DNA of 64,000 nucleotides from Amycolatopsis granulosa (GTDB lineage Bacteria > Actinomycetota > Actinomycetes > Mycobacteriales > Pseudonocardiaceae), in contig NZ_JAANOV010000001.1 of assembly GCF_011758745.1 (NCBI RefSeq), positions 4,092,001 through 4,156,000 on the forward strand, written 5' to 3'. The translations under genes and the position numbers were made by a program. Of this stretch, positions 34,852-43,982 are shown piece by piece. The stretch's first letter is position 1. Each line of letters starts with the position of its first letter. A model generated the notes under the pieces. The model was given only the letters and a program-made list of their open reading frames with translations. It had not been told where the DNA came from and did no database searches.

Positions 34852-34923
34852 CCATTGCTAGTCGGCCGACAAGTAATGGCGCTGACGGCACCGTATGCTC
34901 ATTGCTAGCCGGTCGTCAAGCAA
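34852..34923. promoter_or_regulatory. Two TetR-type operators between pump and regulator
   Basis: An imperfect 28-bp palindrome centred on GTCGGCCGAC (34852-34879, arms CCATTGCT / AGTAATGG) and a related 22-bp palindrome beginning TTGCTAGCCGG and ending GTCAAGCAA (34902-34923). Both contain TTGCTAG. They lie in the divergent promoter region and probably bind the adjacent TetR protein. Confidence 0.7.
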
Positions 34924-34951
34924 GTTTGTGGATTCCTCAGGAAGGACGGCC

Positions 34952-35521
34952 ATGGCGGGGCGGCGGACCGACACGCGCGAGCGCATTCAGCAGGTCGCGC
35001 TGGACCTGTTCGTGGAGCATGGCTACGAGAAGACGTCGTTGCGGGAGATCGCGGAGCACCTCGGCGTGACGAAAGCCGCGCTCTACTACCACTTCCGCAC
35101 GAAGGAGGACATCGTCCACAGCCTGATCGAGGACATCGGCACCGCGGTGGACGAGATCATCGAGTGGGCCCGGGCGCACGGCGAACCCGCCACCGTCCGC
35201 GCCGAGGTGCTGCGCAGGTTCTCCCGGCTCGTCCAGGGACAGTTCGGCCCGGTCATGCGGTTCATGCAGGACAACCAGCCCGCGCTCAAGGAGCTGCAGG
35301 CCGGGCACGTGCTCGCCGAGCGGATGAAGGGCCTGTTCGCCCTCGTCGTGCCGGACGGCGCCGGAACCGAGGACAAGCTGCGCGCGCGGCTGGCGCTGGT
35401 CGCCCTCGTCCTGGGCAACAACCCGCAATTCCTGGAGGAGGAACCGGCCGCGGACTCGGGCGAAGTGGCCCTGCGCGTCGCACTGGAGCTTGCTTCTCCG
35501 CGGCCCGCGGCGGGCACGTAG
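34952..35521 (+). CDS. TetR-family repressor of the adjacent MFS pump
   Basis: A 189-residue TetR protein with a standard HTH: TSLREIAEHLGVTKAALYYHF (about residues 28-48) followed by RTKEDIVHSL, then a helical ligand domain. AGGAAGGA lies about 6 nt before the ATG. It is divergent from the DHA2 exporter, so it most likely represses that pump and is relieved by one of its substrates. The gene ends 9 bp before ispE, which has its own promoter inside that end. Confidence 0.9.
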   Translation: MAGRRTDTRERIQQVALDLFVEHGYEKTSLREIAEHLGVTKAALYYHFRTKEDIVHSLIEDIGTAVDEIIEWARAHGEPATVRAEVLRRFSRLVQGQFGPVMRFMQDNQPALKELQAGHVLAERMKGLFALVVPDGAGTEDKLRARLALVALVLGNNPQFLEEEPAADSGEVALRVALELASPRPAAGT

Positions 35522-35530
35522 TCTTGACGG

Positions 35531-36490
35531 GTGCTCGCCGTCGTACCGCCACCTGTCACCGTCAGAGTGCCCTCCAAGATCAACCTGCACTTGTCGGTCG
35601 GCGACCTGCGCCCGGACGGTTTCCACGACCTGACCACCGTCTTCCACGCGTTGTCGCTGACCGACGAGGTCACCGTTGCGCACGCCGAGGAGCCGGGCGT
35701 CGAGGTCTACGGCGAGGGTGAGCAGGTCGTGCCCACCGGCGCCAGCAACCTGGCCTGGCGCGCGGTCGAGGCGCTGGCGGCGCACGTCGGGAAGCCGGAC
35801 GGCCCGGCGAACGTCCGGGTGGTCCTGCGCAAGGGGATCCCGGTCGCCGGCGGGATGGCCGGCGGGAGCGCCGACGCGGCCGGCACACTGGTCGCGCTCG
35901 CCGCGTTGTGGAAGCTCGACATCGGCCGGGACGAGCTCGCCGGGATCGCCGCGAAGCTCGGCTCGGACGTGCCGTTCGGGCTCTACGGTGGCACCGCGCT
36001 CGGCACCGGCCGCGGTGAGCAGCTGGTCCCGGTGCTGTCCCGGCACACCTTCCACTGGGTGCTCGCGTTCGACCAGCGCGGGCTGGCCACCGAACGCGTC
36101 TACGCCGAGCTCGACCGGCTGCGCGAGACCGGCAAGCCGCCGCGCGTCGGTTCGCACGCGCCGGTCGTCGAGGCGCTGGCTTCGGGTGACCCGCGTCAGC
36201 TGGCGCTGCTGCTCGGTAACGACCTGCAGGCCGCCGCGGTGTCGCTGCGGCCCGGCCTGCGCCGCACGTTGCGGGCCGGGGTGAACGCCGGCGCGCTGGC
36301 CGGCACCGTCTCCGGTTCCGGACCGACGTGCGCGTTCCTGTGTGCCGACGCCGAGTCCGCCCTCGAGGTGGCGGCCGAGCTGGCCGGAGCCGGCGTGTGC
36401 CGGACGGTCCGGGTCGCGCACGGCCCGGTGCCCGGTGCCCGGCTCGTCGGTGACGAGCACCGTCCGACTCCTCCGCAGGTGCACGCGTAG
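35531..36490 (+). CDS. ispE: 4-diphosphocytidyl-2-C-methyl-D-erythritol kinase
   Basis: A 319-residue GHMP kinase: N-terminal [20 protein letters not shown], the ATP-binding [15 protein letters not shown] (about residues 103-117), [16 protein letters not shown] and [13 protein letters not shown] near the C-terminus. It phosphorylates CDP-methylerythritol in the MEP route to isoprenoids. The GTG start is 6 nt after a TAGTCT -10 box (35519-35524), suggesting a leaderless mRNA. The stop overlaps the start of the ABC-F gene by 1 nt. It is the Rv1011 equivalent. Confidence 0.95.
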   Translation: MLAVVPPPVTVRVPSKINLHLSVGDLRPDGFHDLTTVFHALSLTDEVTVAHAEEPGVEVYGEGEQVVPTGASNLAWRAVEALAAHVGKPDGPANVRVVLRKGIPVAGGMAGGSADAAGTLVALAALWKLDIGRDELAGIAAKLGSDVPFGLYGGTALGTGRGEQLVPVLSRHTFHWVLAFDQRGLATERVYAELDRLRETGKPPRVGSHAPVVEALASGDPRQLALLLGNDLQAAAVSLRPGLRRTLRAGVNAGALAGTVSGSGPTCAFLCADAESALEVAAELAGAGVCRTVRVAHGPVPGARLVGDEHRPTPPQVHA

Positions 36491-38244
36491 TGGCCAATCT
36501 GATCAACCTCGAGGCCGTGTCCAAGTCCTACGGGGTCCGCCCGCTGCTGGATGACGTCTCTCTCGGTGTCGGCGAGGGCGACCGCATCGGCGTCGTCGGT
36601 CTCAACGGCGGTGGCAAGACCACGTTGCTGGAGGTGCTGTCCGGGATCGCGGAGCCGGATTCCGGCCGGGTGAGCCGGGTGCGGGACCTGCGGATGGCCG
36701 TGGTCACGCAGCGCACCGAGCTCGCCGAGGGCAGCACGATCCGCGAGGCGGTGCTGGCCGGCTACGACGCCGAGCACGAGTGGGCGGCCGACGCCCGGGT
36801 CCGGTCCATTGTGGAGGGACTCGGGCTCACCGCGCTGGGACTGGACAACCCGACCGCGACACTGTCCGGAGGGGAGCGTCGCCGGGTGGCGCTGGCCACC
36901 GCGCTGATCGGCGACCTGGACCTGCTCGTGCTCGACGAGCCGACCAACCACCTCGACGTGGAAGGGGTGCGTTGGCTCGCCGACCACCTCCTGGCGCGGC
37001 GGTCCGCGCTTGTCGTGGTCACCCACGACCGGTGGTTCCTGGACACGGTGTGCGGCCGGACCTGGGAGGTCGCCGACGGCCGCGTCGAGCAGTACGAGGG
37101 CGGCTACGCGGACTGGATCTTCGCGCGCGCCGAGCGGGCCCGGCTCGCGGCGACCGCGGAGGAGAAGCGGCGCAACCTCGCGCGCAAGGAGCTCGCCTGG
37201 CTGCAGCGCGGTGCCAAGGCCCGCACCTCGAAACCGCGGTACCGGATCGAGGCGGCCGAGGCCCTGATCGCCGATGTGCCGGAGCCGCGGAACACCGCCG
37301 AGCTGATGTCGTTCGCGAAGCGCCGGCTGGGCAAGACCGTGCTGGAGCTGGAGGACGTGACGCTCCTGGCCGGGGACAAGCCGGTGGTCGAGGGACTGAC
37401 CTGGCGGATCGGGCCGGGTGACCGGTTCGGGCTGGTCGGGGTGAACGGCTCCGGCAAGACCACGCTGCTCAAGCTGCTGGCCGGGGAGGTTCCGCCGGCC
37501 GCGGGCAGGCGGGTCGAGGGCAAGACGGTGCGGTTGGCGCACCTGTCGCAGGAGCTGGACGAGCTGCCCGGGCAGCTGCGCGTGCTGGAGGCCGTCGAGG
37601 AGGTCGCGGCGCGCGTCGTGCTGGGCAAGCAGGAGATGTCGGCCTCGCAGCTGGCGGAGAAGCTCGGCTTCCCGCCCGCCCGGCAGTGGACGCCGGTCGA
37701 GGACCTCTCCGGCGGTGAGCGGCGGCGGCTGCAGCTGGCGCGGCTGTTGATGGCCGAGCCGAACGTGCTGCTGCTCGACGAGCCGACGAACGACCTGGAC
37801 ATCGACACGCTGCAACAGCTGGAGGACCTGCTGGACTCGTGGCCGGGGACGCTGGTCGTGGTCTCGCACGACCGGTATCTCGTGGAGCGCGTGACCGACG
37901 CGGTGTACGCCCTCTTCGGCGACGGCCGGATCACGCACGTGCCCGGTGGGATCGACGAGTACCTGGCGCGCCGGTCGGCCGCCCGCGTCGCCCCGGGCAC
38001 CCCGAAACCCGCGCAGAAGACGTCCAGTGCGGCCGAGTCCCGCGCGGCGCAGAAGGAACTGTCCCGTTTGGAGCGACGGCTGGACCAGTTGCACGCCCGG
38101 GAGACCGCGCTGCACGAGCAGCTCGCCGAGCACGCCACCGATCCGGGCAAGCTGGTCGAGCTGAACAGCGAGCTGAAGACGGTGCGCGCGGAGATCGAGG
38201 ACGTCGAGGCGCGCTGGCTGGAGACCTCCGAGCTGGTGGAGTAG
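36490..38244 (+). CDS. ABC-F family ATPase (ribosome-associated type)
   Basis: A 584-residue protein with two ATPase domains and no membrane helices: Walker A GLNGGGKTT and GVNGSGKTT, signatures LSGGERRRV and LSGGERRRL, Walker B LLVLDEPTNHLD and LLLLDEPTNDLD. A linker (about 230-290) with a charged AEERARLAATAEEKRRN-like helix joins them, and a C-terminal coiled coil (about 530-584) follows. ABC-F proteins act on the ribosome as translation factors or antibiotic-protection proteins. It is co-translated with ispE and probably housekeeping (Uup/EttA-like), although a resistance role cannot be excluded. Confidence 0.9.
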   Translation: MANLINLEAVSKSYGVRPLLDDVSLGVGEGDRIGVVGLNGGGKTTLLEVLSGIAEPDSGRVSRVRDLRMAVVTQRTELAEGSTIREAVLAGYDAEHEWAADARVRSIVEGLGLTALGLDNPTATLSGGERRRVALATALIGDLDLLVLDEPTNHLDVEGVRWLADHLLARRSALVVVTHDRWFLDTVCGRTWEVADGRVEQYEGGYADWIFARAERARLAATAEEKRRNLARKELAWLQRGAKARTSKPRYRIEAAEALIADVPEPRNTAELMSFAKRRLGKTVLELEDVTLLAGDKPVVEGLTWRIGPGDRFGLVGVNGSGKTTLLKLLAGEVPPAAGRRVEGKTVRLAHLSQELDELPGQLRVLEAVEEVAARVVLGKQEMSASQLAEKLGFPPARQWTPVEDLSGGERRRLQLARLLMAEPNVLLLDEPTNDLDIDTLQQLEDLLDSWPGTLVVVSHDRYLVERVTDAVYALFGDGRITHVPGGIDEYLARRSAARVAPGTPKPAQKTSSAAESRAAQKELSRLERRLDQLHARETALHEQLAEHATDPGKLVELNSELKTVRAEIEDVEARWLETSELVE

Positions 38245-38274
38245 ACCTCCGCGACCGGATGTCCGGACCGGCCG

Positions 38275-38904
38275 TCAGGCGCGGGCGTAGGTGCCGAGCG
38301 CGGGCTCCAGGAGAGCGAAGGTCCGCTCCGCCTCGGCGCGGACGACGGCGGCGACCTCGGCGTTGCCGCGGCCGGCCAGCGTCAGTTCCTGGATGCGCGC
38401 GAACAGCACCCGGTGCGCACCACCCAGGACGGCAGCGGCCGCGCGGGGAGTGATGTCACCGGGGGCGGCTCCGGTCGTCTCGGCGAGGGCGGCCGCCAGG
38501 GCGTCCTCGCGCTGGTCGTGCAGGCCGCGCAGGCACACCGACAGCGTCGGGCTGGCCACGATCATGCGGGTGAACTCCGGTCCGGCGAACCCGGCCACCG
38601 GGTCCTGCCGGTCCACGGCGTCCAGGAAGGCCCGCCGGAGCGCGGTCAACGCCGGCTCGCCGGGCGCGCGGGCGGTCACCGTGCGCGCGAGGCTCGCGAC
38701 GAAGTCGTCCTGGTGGTCGAACGCCAGATCCTCCTTGCGCGGGAAGTAGTTGGTCACGGTCTTCTTCGCTACACGTGAGGCGTCCGCGATCTCGCTGATG
38801 GTGGTCTGCTCGAAGCCCTTCGCGAGAAACAGCTGCGTCGCCCGGTCGGAGATCAGCTGCCGGGTCTCGCGCTTCTTGGCCTCGCGCAGGCCGGTCGTGC
38901 TCAT
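38275..38904 (-). CDS. TetR-family transcriptional regulator
   Basis: A 209-residue TetR protein: HTH TTISEIADASRVAKKTVTNYF (about residues 34-54) followed by PRKEDLAFDHQDD, matching the AcrR-type group with the acyl-CoA-like ligand domain. The ATG lies 6 nt after a TAAGAT -10 box (38911-38916), so it is probably leaderless. Divergent from the DUF5701 gene; a long perfect inverted repeat sits between them and is the likely operator for both. Confidence 0.88.
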   Translation of the reverse strand: MSTTGLREAKKRETRQLISDRATQLFLAKGFEQTTISEIADASRVAKKTVTNYFPRKEDLAFDHQDDFVASLARTVTARAPGEPALTALRRAFLDAVDRQDPVAGFAGPEFTRMIVASPTLSVCLRGLHDQREDALAAALAETTGAAPGDITPRAAAAVLGGAHRVLFARIQELTLAGRGNAEVAAVVRAEAERTFALLEPALGTYARA

Positions 38905-38924
38905 AGCCGGATCTTACCCCCCAC

Positions 38925-38956
38925 TTACTACGGTGATAAACTTATGTCCGTAGTAA
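38925..38956. promoter_or_regulatory. TetR operator, 9-bp perfect inverted repeat
   Basis: TTACTACGG (38925-38933) and CCGTAGTAA (38948-38956) are perfect inverted repeats separated by an AT-rich 14 nt. The site lies between the divergent TetR and DUF5701 genes, upstream of both, and has the size and symmetry of a TetR operator. Confidence 0.8.
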
Positions 38957-38972
38957 AAAACTGGAGGTGCGC

Positions 38973-39599
38973 GTGACCGATCCCACCGCCGAGTTCGACC
39001 GCCAGGTCGGCACCCTGCTCGCCCGCGGCTATCCGGCGCTGGCGGGTCTCGACGAGGACGGCTTCACCGGCCTGGTCGAGCCGCTGCGTGCCCAGGCGCG
39101 GGGCGGTGACCCCGGCCCGGAGGCGGCGCGGGTCCCGTTCCTGCTGGTCGTGACCCGCAAGATCGCCCCGATCGAGGAGACGATGCCGCGCACCACGCTG
39201 CACGGCGGCCGGCTGCCCGGGTTCGTCGACCGCTCCTTCGAACCCGGGTCGCTCGAGCGGTTCGTGGCCACCTCGGAGCTGCCCGCGCCGGACGCGTACC
39301 TGCTGTTCGACGTCGAACGCGGCGAGGAGTTCTGCGGGGTCGTCCCGAAAGACGCCATGCAGGTGGTCGCCGACCGTGGCCGGACGCTGCTCACCATCGA
39401 CGAAGGCGTCGCCCTGATCACGCAGTTCCCGCAGGTGCTGGTCAAGAACAAGTGTTTCTCGCTGGGCGGTTCACGCTGCGGCGACCGCCGGGTCCCGGCG
39501 ATCTGGATCAGCAAGCGGGCGCCGAAGCTCGGCTGGTGCTGGGAAGGCAACCCGCACACCTGGCTGGGCATGGCTTCCGCCGGCTCCCGCGCCGCCTGA
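38973..39599 (+). CDS. DUF5701 family protein
   Basis: A 208-residue protein. Conserved-looking segments are RVPFLLVVTRKIAPIEETMP (about residues 52-71), AYLLFDVERGEEFCGVVP, LTIDEGVALITQFPQVL, then LGGSRCGDRRVPAIWIS and GWCWEGNPHTWLGMAS. This is the DUF5701 pattern, a family common in actinobacteria with no known function. No signal peptide or membrane helix. The GTG at 38973 has CTGGAGG at 6 nt; an in-frame GTG at 38967 overlaps that Shine-Dalgarno and is unlikely. It is probably repressed by the divergent TetR through the shared operator. Confidence 0.7.
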   Translation: MTDPTAEFDRQVGTLLARGYPALAGLDEDGFTGLVEPLRAQARGGDPGPEAARVPFLLVVTRKIAPIEETMPRTTLHGGRLPGFVDRSFEPGSLERFVATSELPAPDAYLLFDVERGEEFCGVVPKDAMQVVADRGRTLLTIDEGVALITQFPQVLVKNKCFSLGGSRCGDRRVPAIWISKRAPKLGWCWEGNPHTWLGMASAGSRAA

Positions 39600-39600
39600 G

Positions 39601-39637
39601 GATCCGGCGCCGGGCGGGACCCGCCCGGCGCCGGATC
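39601..39637. terminator. Strong hairpin between convergent genes
   Basis: A perfect 17-bp stem (39601-39617 with 39621-39637) closed by a 3-nt loop fills the whole gap between the DUF5701 stop (39599) and the YCII-gene stop (39639). It can act as a terminator for both. Confidence 0.85.
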
Positions 39638-39638
39638 G

Positions 39639-40006
39639 TCACATCTCCTGGCCCGCCGAGAACATCACCGGCCGGACCTCGATACCCAGCCCCTCGACGT
39701 GGGCGTCCGGGATCATCGCGGCCAGTTCGAGTGCCCGTTCCCGGCTCTCGACGTCGATCAGGTAGTACCCGCCGAGGTACTCCTTCGCCTCCAGGTACGG
39801 GCCGTCGGTCACCACCGGTGCGCCGTCGCGGACGCGGACCACCGCGCTGTTCGACGGATCGGCCAGCGCCTGCGTGCTGATCATCTCGCCGGACTCGCGG
39901 ATCGTGTCGATGAACGCGCCGTGCCGGTCATCACCGCGTTCCGGTCCTCCTCGCTCAGCGACTCCCACACGGCCGGGTTCATGTGCATGATCAACAGGTA
40001 CTTCAC
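39639..40006 (-). pseudogene. YCII-related domain protein, single-base frameshift
   Basis: Both reading frames together give a normal protein of about 122 residues: (V)KYLLIMHMNPAVWESLSEED and RNAVMTG in the first frame, then GAFIDTIRESGEMIST, VVTDGPYLEAKEYLGGYYL and RPVMFSAGQEM in the second. This is the YciI-like DGPF/YCII fold found beside ECF sigma factors. The frames switch at about 39923-39925, where one C seems to be missing (GGCACGGCG on the coding strand, expected GGCCACGGCG). GAGGAGG precedes the GTG start. Either a sequencing error or a recent inactivation; no sigma gene is adjacent. Confidence 0.75.
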
Positions 40007-40106
40007 GGGTGCCTCCTCGTCGGCTGTCTGCACCAGGAGATCGGAACCGCGGCCCGGTTCTCGACATGCGCGCCGGCCCCGCGCGCCCCCCGATAAGGTG
40101 AGCGCC

Positions 40107-41795
40107 ATGAGTCGGTTCGTGGAGACGCTCGTCCGCACCGCGGCGGAGGGTGGTCGGTTGCGTGGCATGGTCACCGGGGAGCCCACCGAGCCGGTCCGCC
40201 GGACCTGGGCCGAGGTGCACGAGCAGGCCCGGCGCATGGCCGGCGCGCTCGTCGCCGGGGGACTGGAGCCGGGCAGCGCCGTCGCCGTCCTGGCCGGGGC
40301 GCCGGCCCTGATCGCGCCCACCGTGCAGGCGGTGTGGCTGGCCGGCGGCAGCGTGACGATGCTGCACCAGCCGACCCCGCGCACCGACCTCGCGCTCTGG
40401 GCCGAGGACACCGTCAAGGTGCTCGGCATGATCGACGCGAAGCTCGTCGTCCTCGGCGAGCCGTTCGACGCGCTCGCGCCGGTGCTCACCGAACACGGGA
40501 TCGAGTTCCGGATGATCACCGACCTGTTCGGCGGCGAGCCGGTCACCGAGCCGGTGCCGCGCGGCGAGGACGACCTGGCGCTGCTGCAGCTCACCAGCGG
40601 CTCGACCGCCGACCCCAAGGCCGTGCGGATCACCCACGGCAACCTCTACACCAACGTCAAAGCCATGGTCGAGCGGGCCGAGTTCGATTTCACCCAGGAC
40701 GTCATGGTGTCCTGGCTGCCCACCTTCCACGACATGGGAATGGTCGGGTTCCTCACCGTGCCGATGACGTTCGGCGTCGAGCTGATCAAGATCACCCCGG
40801 CGGAGTTCCTCAGCGGACCGCTGATCTGGCCGGAGCTGATCAGCAAGTACCGGGCCACCACCACCGCGGCCCCGAACTTCGCCTATGCGATCGTCGGACG
40901 GCGGCTGCAGCGCGTCGAGGACGAGACCGCCTACGACCTGTCCACCCTGCGCATCGCGCTCAACGGCGCCGAGCCGATCGACGAGTCCGCGGTGCGGGCG
41001 TTCGTCGAGGGCGGCGCCCGGTTCAAGATGCCGGCGGAGTGCGTCTTCCCCGCCTACGGCATGGCCGAGGCGACGCTCGCGGTCTCGTTCGCGCCGCTGT
41101 TCACCGGTCTCACGCTGGACATCATCGAGGCCGACGCGCTCGAGGCGGACAACCGCGCGGTGCCGGTGCCCGAGGGCGACCCGCGCCGCGGCACCGAAGA
41201 GGTGCGGTCGTTCGCCGTGCTGGGCCGCCCGCTGGACGGGCTCGAGGCGCGCATCGTCGACGACCACGGCACCGTGCTGGGTGAGCGTGAGGTCGGCGAG
41301 ATCCAGCTGAGCGGGCCTGCCGTGACCCCGGGCTACCTCACGATGGCGGGTCCGAAGCCGACGCAGGACGCGGACGGCTGGCTCGCCACCGGTGACCTCG
41401 GGTACCTGGTGGACGGTCAGATCGTGATCTGCGGGCGCCGCAAGGACGTCATCATCATGGGCGGCCGCAACATCTACCCGACCGACATCGAGCGGGCCGC
41501 GACCGCCGTGGACGGGGTGCGCGCGGGCAACGCGGTGGCGGTGCGGATCGACGCGGGAACCCGGCGCGAGCGGTTCGCGGTGGTGCTGGAGTCGAAGCTG
41601 GCCGGCGACGCCGAGGCGGAGCGGCGGCTGCAGAAGGAGGTCGCGGCCCGGGTGCGGGACGCGGTGGACGCCCGCCCGTACGCGGTGGTCGTCCTGCCCG
41701 CCGGCAGCCTGCCGAAGACGCCGTCCGGCAAGGTCAAGCGCGCCGCGACCGCCGTGCAGTTCGCCGAGGCGATCGCCAGGCACGCCGCCTCCTGA
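40107..41795 (+). CDS. Fatty-acyl-AMP ligase / acyl-CoA synthetase family protein
   Basis: A 562-residue AMP-binding enzyme: LLQLTSGSTADPKAVRITHG (P-loop), SWLPTFHDMGMVGF, NGAEPID, AYGMAEATLAVSF, DGWLATGDLGYLVDG and the C-terminal LPKTPSGKVKRAATA. The HDMGMVGF motif and overall layout resemble FadD32/FAAL-type enzymes that load fatty acids onto carrier proteins; the M. tuberculosis gene in the same position is Rv1013 (pks16). The ATG is 7 nt after a TAAGGT -10 box (40094-40099), so it is likely leaderless. No polyketide synthase gene is in the window. Confidence 0.88.
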   Translation: MSRFVETLVRTAAEGGRLRGMVTGEPTEPVRRTWAEVHEQARRMAGALVAGGLEPGSAVAVLAGAPALIAPTVQAVWLAGGSVTMLHQPTPRTDLALWAEDTVKVLGMIDAKLVVLGEPFDALAPVLTEHGIEFRMITDLFGGEPVTEPVPRGEDDLALLQLTSGSTADPKAVRITHGNLYTNVKAMVERAEFDFTQDVMVSWLPTFHDMGMVGFLTVPMTFGVELIKITPAEFLSGPLIWPELISKYRATTTAAPNFAYAIVGRRLQRVEDETAYDLSTLRIALNGAEPIDESAVRAFVEGGARFKMPAECVFPAYGMAEATLAVSFAPLFTGLTLDIIEADALEADNRAVPVPEGDPRRGTEEVRSFAVLGRPLDGLEARIVDDHGTVLGEREVGEIQLSGPAVTPGYLTMAGPKPTQDADGWLATGDLGYLVDGQIVICGRRKDVIIMGGRNIYPTDIERAATAVDGVRAGNAVAVRIDAGTRRERFAVVLESKLAGDAEAERRLQKEVAARVRDAVDARPYAVVVLPAGSLPKTPSGKVKRAATAVQFAEAIARHAAS

Positions 41796-41801
41796 CCTGT
41801 C

Positions 41802-41839
41802 GGCGCGGGGCTCGCGGACACGTCCACGAGCCCCGCGCC
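41802..41839. terminator. Hairpin between acyl-AMP ligase and DivIVA gene
   Basis: 13-bp perfect stem GGCGCGGGGCTCG / CGAGCCCCGCGCC (41802-41814, 41827-41839) with a 12-nt loop that can itself pair GGAC/GTCC. It sits between convergent stops and is a plausible shared terminator. Confidence 0.75.
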
Positions 41840-41865
41840 CAGGGGCGTGAATTCCGCGCGGGGCG

Positions 41866-42222
41866 TTACTCGATGACTGTCACCTTCGGGGTCTCCGCCG
41901 GGGCGGCGGTCCGTGGTGCCGTCGCCTCGCTGACCGATCGCGCCTCCGGTACGGCGTAGGGCTCGCCGCCGCGGCGGGCGAACTCGTCCTCGACCTGGTC
42001 GAGGAACTCGTCGACCGCGCGTTCGTCGTAGCCCCGCTTACCGAGCAGCGGCTTGCTGAACATGACGTGATGCACCTCGGCGGCCGTCAAGTCGTCCTCG
42101 CCCGCCAGGGTCCTGGCGATGCGCTCCACGAACTCGTCGACCTCGTGCTTGGCGTACCCGCGCCGGCCGATAGGGGCGTTACCGAACTCGACTCGATAAA
42201 CGTCGTCGGCGGAAAGGGACAT
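41866..42222 (-). CDS. DivIVA-domain protein with two short DivIVA motifs
   Basis: A 118-residue protein with two tandem copies of a DivIVA-like motif: [20 protein letters not shown] followed by VDEFVERI (residues 6-34) and [20 protein letters not shown] followed by VDEFLDQV (48-76). The C-terminal third is Ala/Pro/Glu-rich and probably unstructured. Full-length DivIVA/Wag31 has one such motif followed by a long coiled coil, which is missing here, so this may be a small accessory protein of the polar growth or cell-wall machinery. CTGGAG lies 6 nt before the ATG. It is followed in the opposite direction by a terminator hairpin. Confidence 0.8.
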   Translation of the reverse strand: MSLSADDVYRVEFGNAPIGRRGYAKHEVDEFVERIARTLAGEDDLTAAEVHHVMFSKPLLGKRGYDERAVDEFLDQVEDEFARRGGEPYAVPEARSVSEATAPRTAAPAETPKVTVIE

Positions 42223-42357
42223 GCAGTACTCCAGTTCAGCGTGGACGGGGATGGTTCCCTGATCCCGTCCTAGCCGCCGGACCGCAGGTCCGGAAGCCCT
42301 TTCACCTCTCTGGAACTCCATCGAGCAGAGTGCGGCACACCTGTGGGTGACTACTGC

Positions 42358-42951
42358 TCACCCAGCGTGGAAGTCGTTCTGGGCCGCCGTCAGCCCTTTG
42401 CCGATCAGCGCTTCGACGGCGTCGGCGCAGCGGTCCAGCTCCAGGGGGAGGTCCTTGCGCTCGACCGTGGAGAAGTCCTTGAGCACGAAATCGGCCGGGT
42501 CCATGCGGCCCGGCGGCCGCCCGATGCCGAAACGCACGCGGTAGTAGTCACGCGTGCCGAGGGACTTGCTGATCGACCGCAGGCCGTTGTGGCCGCCCTC
42601 GCCTCCGCCCAGCTTGAGCTTCAGCGCCCCGAAGGGCAGGTCCAGCTCATCGTGCACGACGACCACCCCGGCCGGGCCGACCTTGTAGAACTTCGCCGCC
42701 CCGGCCACCGGGCCGCCCGAGACGTTCATGAACGACCGCGGTTTGACCAGGATGACGCGGCGCCCGGCGAGGCGGCTCTCCAGCACCTCGGCGCCGGACT
42801 TGTGGGCCTTGAACCTGCCGCCGACCCGGGCGGCCAGCTCGTCGAGCACCAGGAAGCCCACGTTGTGCCGGTTTCCGGCATAACGCGGGCCGGGATTACC
42901 GAGGCCGACGAGCAGCACCTGCTCGCCGGCCCCGGGGACGTCCGAACTCAC
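42358..42951 (-). CDS. pth: Peptidyl-tRNA hydrolase
   Basis: A 197-residue Pth1-type enzyme: [20 protein letters not shown] with the catalytic His (about residue 30), [32 protein letters not shown] and [20 protein letters not shown]. It releases tRNA from peptidyl-tRNAs that fall off the ribosome. The GTG start immediately follows the stop of rplY with no spacing, so the two are co-translated. Equivalent of Rv1014c. Confidence 0.95.
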   Translation of the reverse strand: MSSDVPGAGEQVLLVGLGNPGPRYAGNRHNVGFLVLDELAARVGGRFKAHKSGAEVLESRLAGRRVILVKPRSFMNVSGGPVAGAAKFYKVGPAGVVVVHDELDLPFGALKLKLGGGEGGHNGLRSISKSLGTRDYYRVRFGIGRPPGRMDPADFVLKDFSTVERKDLPLELDRCADAVEALIGKGLTAAQNDFHAG

Positions 42952-43560
42952 TTACTCTTCGGTGCCGGCTTCGGCCGACCCCTCGCCGGTCTCGTCGGCG
43001 GGCTCCTCGCCGCCGGTGGCCTGCGCCTCGTTGACCGCCACGACCAGGCTGTCCGGGTCGGTCACCAGGGTCGCGCCGGAGGGCAGGGCGACCTGGGCGG
43101 CGAGGATCTGGGTGCCGGCCTCGGCGCCCGCGATGGACACCTCGACCTGCTCCGGGATGTGCAGCGCCTCGGCCTCGACCGACAGCGAGTCCATCTCCTG
43201 GACCTGCAGGGTGCCCGGGGCCGGGTCACCGGTCAGCACGACCGGCACGTCCACGGTGACCTTCTCGCCGCGCTGCACGACCAGCAGGTCGACGTGCTCG
43301 ATGTAGTTCTTGATCGGGTGCACGGTGACGGTCTTGGTCAGCGCGAGCTGGGTGTCACCGTCGAGGTTCAGGGTGAGGACGGCGTTGCTGCCGTTCTCAC
43401 GGATGACCCGGGCGAACTCCAGAGCGGGCAGGGCCAGGTGACGGGGGTCGGTACCGTGGCCGTACAGCACGGCGGGAACCTTGCCGGCGCGACGGGTGCG
43501 GCGCGCGGCGCCCTTGCCGAACTCGGTGCGGGGCTCGGCGGACAGACGTACCTCGGACAC
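42952..43560 (-). CDS. rplY: 50S ribosomal protein L25/general stress protein Ctc
   Basis: A 202-residue Ctc-type L25: the N-terminal 5S-rRNA-binding domain starts [20 protein letters not shown] and contains [15 protein letters not shown], and the TL5 C-terminal domain (about 95-185) contains [19 protein letters not shown]. The acidic tail ([15 protein letters not shown]) is typical of actinobacterial Ctc. AAGGAG lies 9 nt before the GTG. The reading frame is open further upstream but that part is not conserved. Transcribed with pth. Confidence 0.94.
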   Translation of the reverse strand: MSEVRLSAEPRTEFGKGAARRTRRAGKVPAVLYGHGTDPRHLALPALEFARVIRENGSNAVLTLNLDGDTQLALTKTVTVHPIKNYIEHVDLLVVQRGEKVTVDVPVVLTGDPAPGTLQVQEMDSLSVEAEALHIPEQVEVSIAGAEAGTQILAAQVALPSGATLVTDPDSLVVAVNEAQATGGEEPADETGEGSAEAGTEE

Positions 43561-43982
43561 GGTGTAGCACTCCTTCAAACAATTGCGTGGCGGCGCAGAT
43601 GGCGGGCGGTCGTCCCCGGCGGCGAGTTCCACGGACGTGCTCGAGCAGCGGACCTCAAGCCGCCGCGTCGATCACGTCGGGCACCGGGTGCAGCATGGAG
43701 CCCGCCTCGCCGAGACAACCTGTTCAGTGTAAGCACTCCGGAAACCGCCACGCCCCTGGGGTCGTCACCGCGATCGACACGGCCGGACCACGCGGTCGGC
43801 CCGGCCTCCCCGGGCGTATCGACACCTCGGTGAACTGGGCTTTTCTCCTGGGGTGGCGACGCCGGGCCGCCCGGGCGTCCGCGTGCACGATCGGATGACT
43901 GGCGCGCCGGGCAGGAACTCCGGAACATGAATGTGCATCTGATTCACAATTGTTGTTCCGGTGGGTGAGCGAGGGGTGCGGA
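43561..43982. other. Divergent intergenic region upstream of rplY-pth and a lipoprotein gene
   Basis: About 420 bp without a recognisable gene. It must carry the promoters of both divergent transcription units. Near 43725-43740 the minus strand has a TACACT -10-like element, which would give the ribosomal-protein transcript a leader of roughly 160 nt; I see no clear L25 autoregulatory fold but cannot rule one out. The region near 43940-43955 is AT-rich (TTCACAATTGTTGTTCC) and includes CAATTG. Confidence 0.4.

Noticed and set aside
43561-43982. A small gene upstream of rplY
   Set aside because: Open frames exist on both strands but have no ribosome-binding site or motif; the region is better read as divergent promoters.
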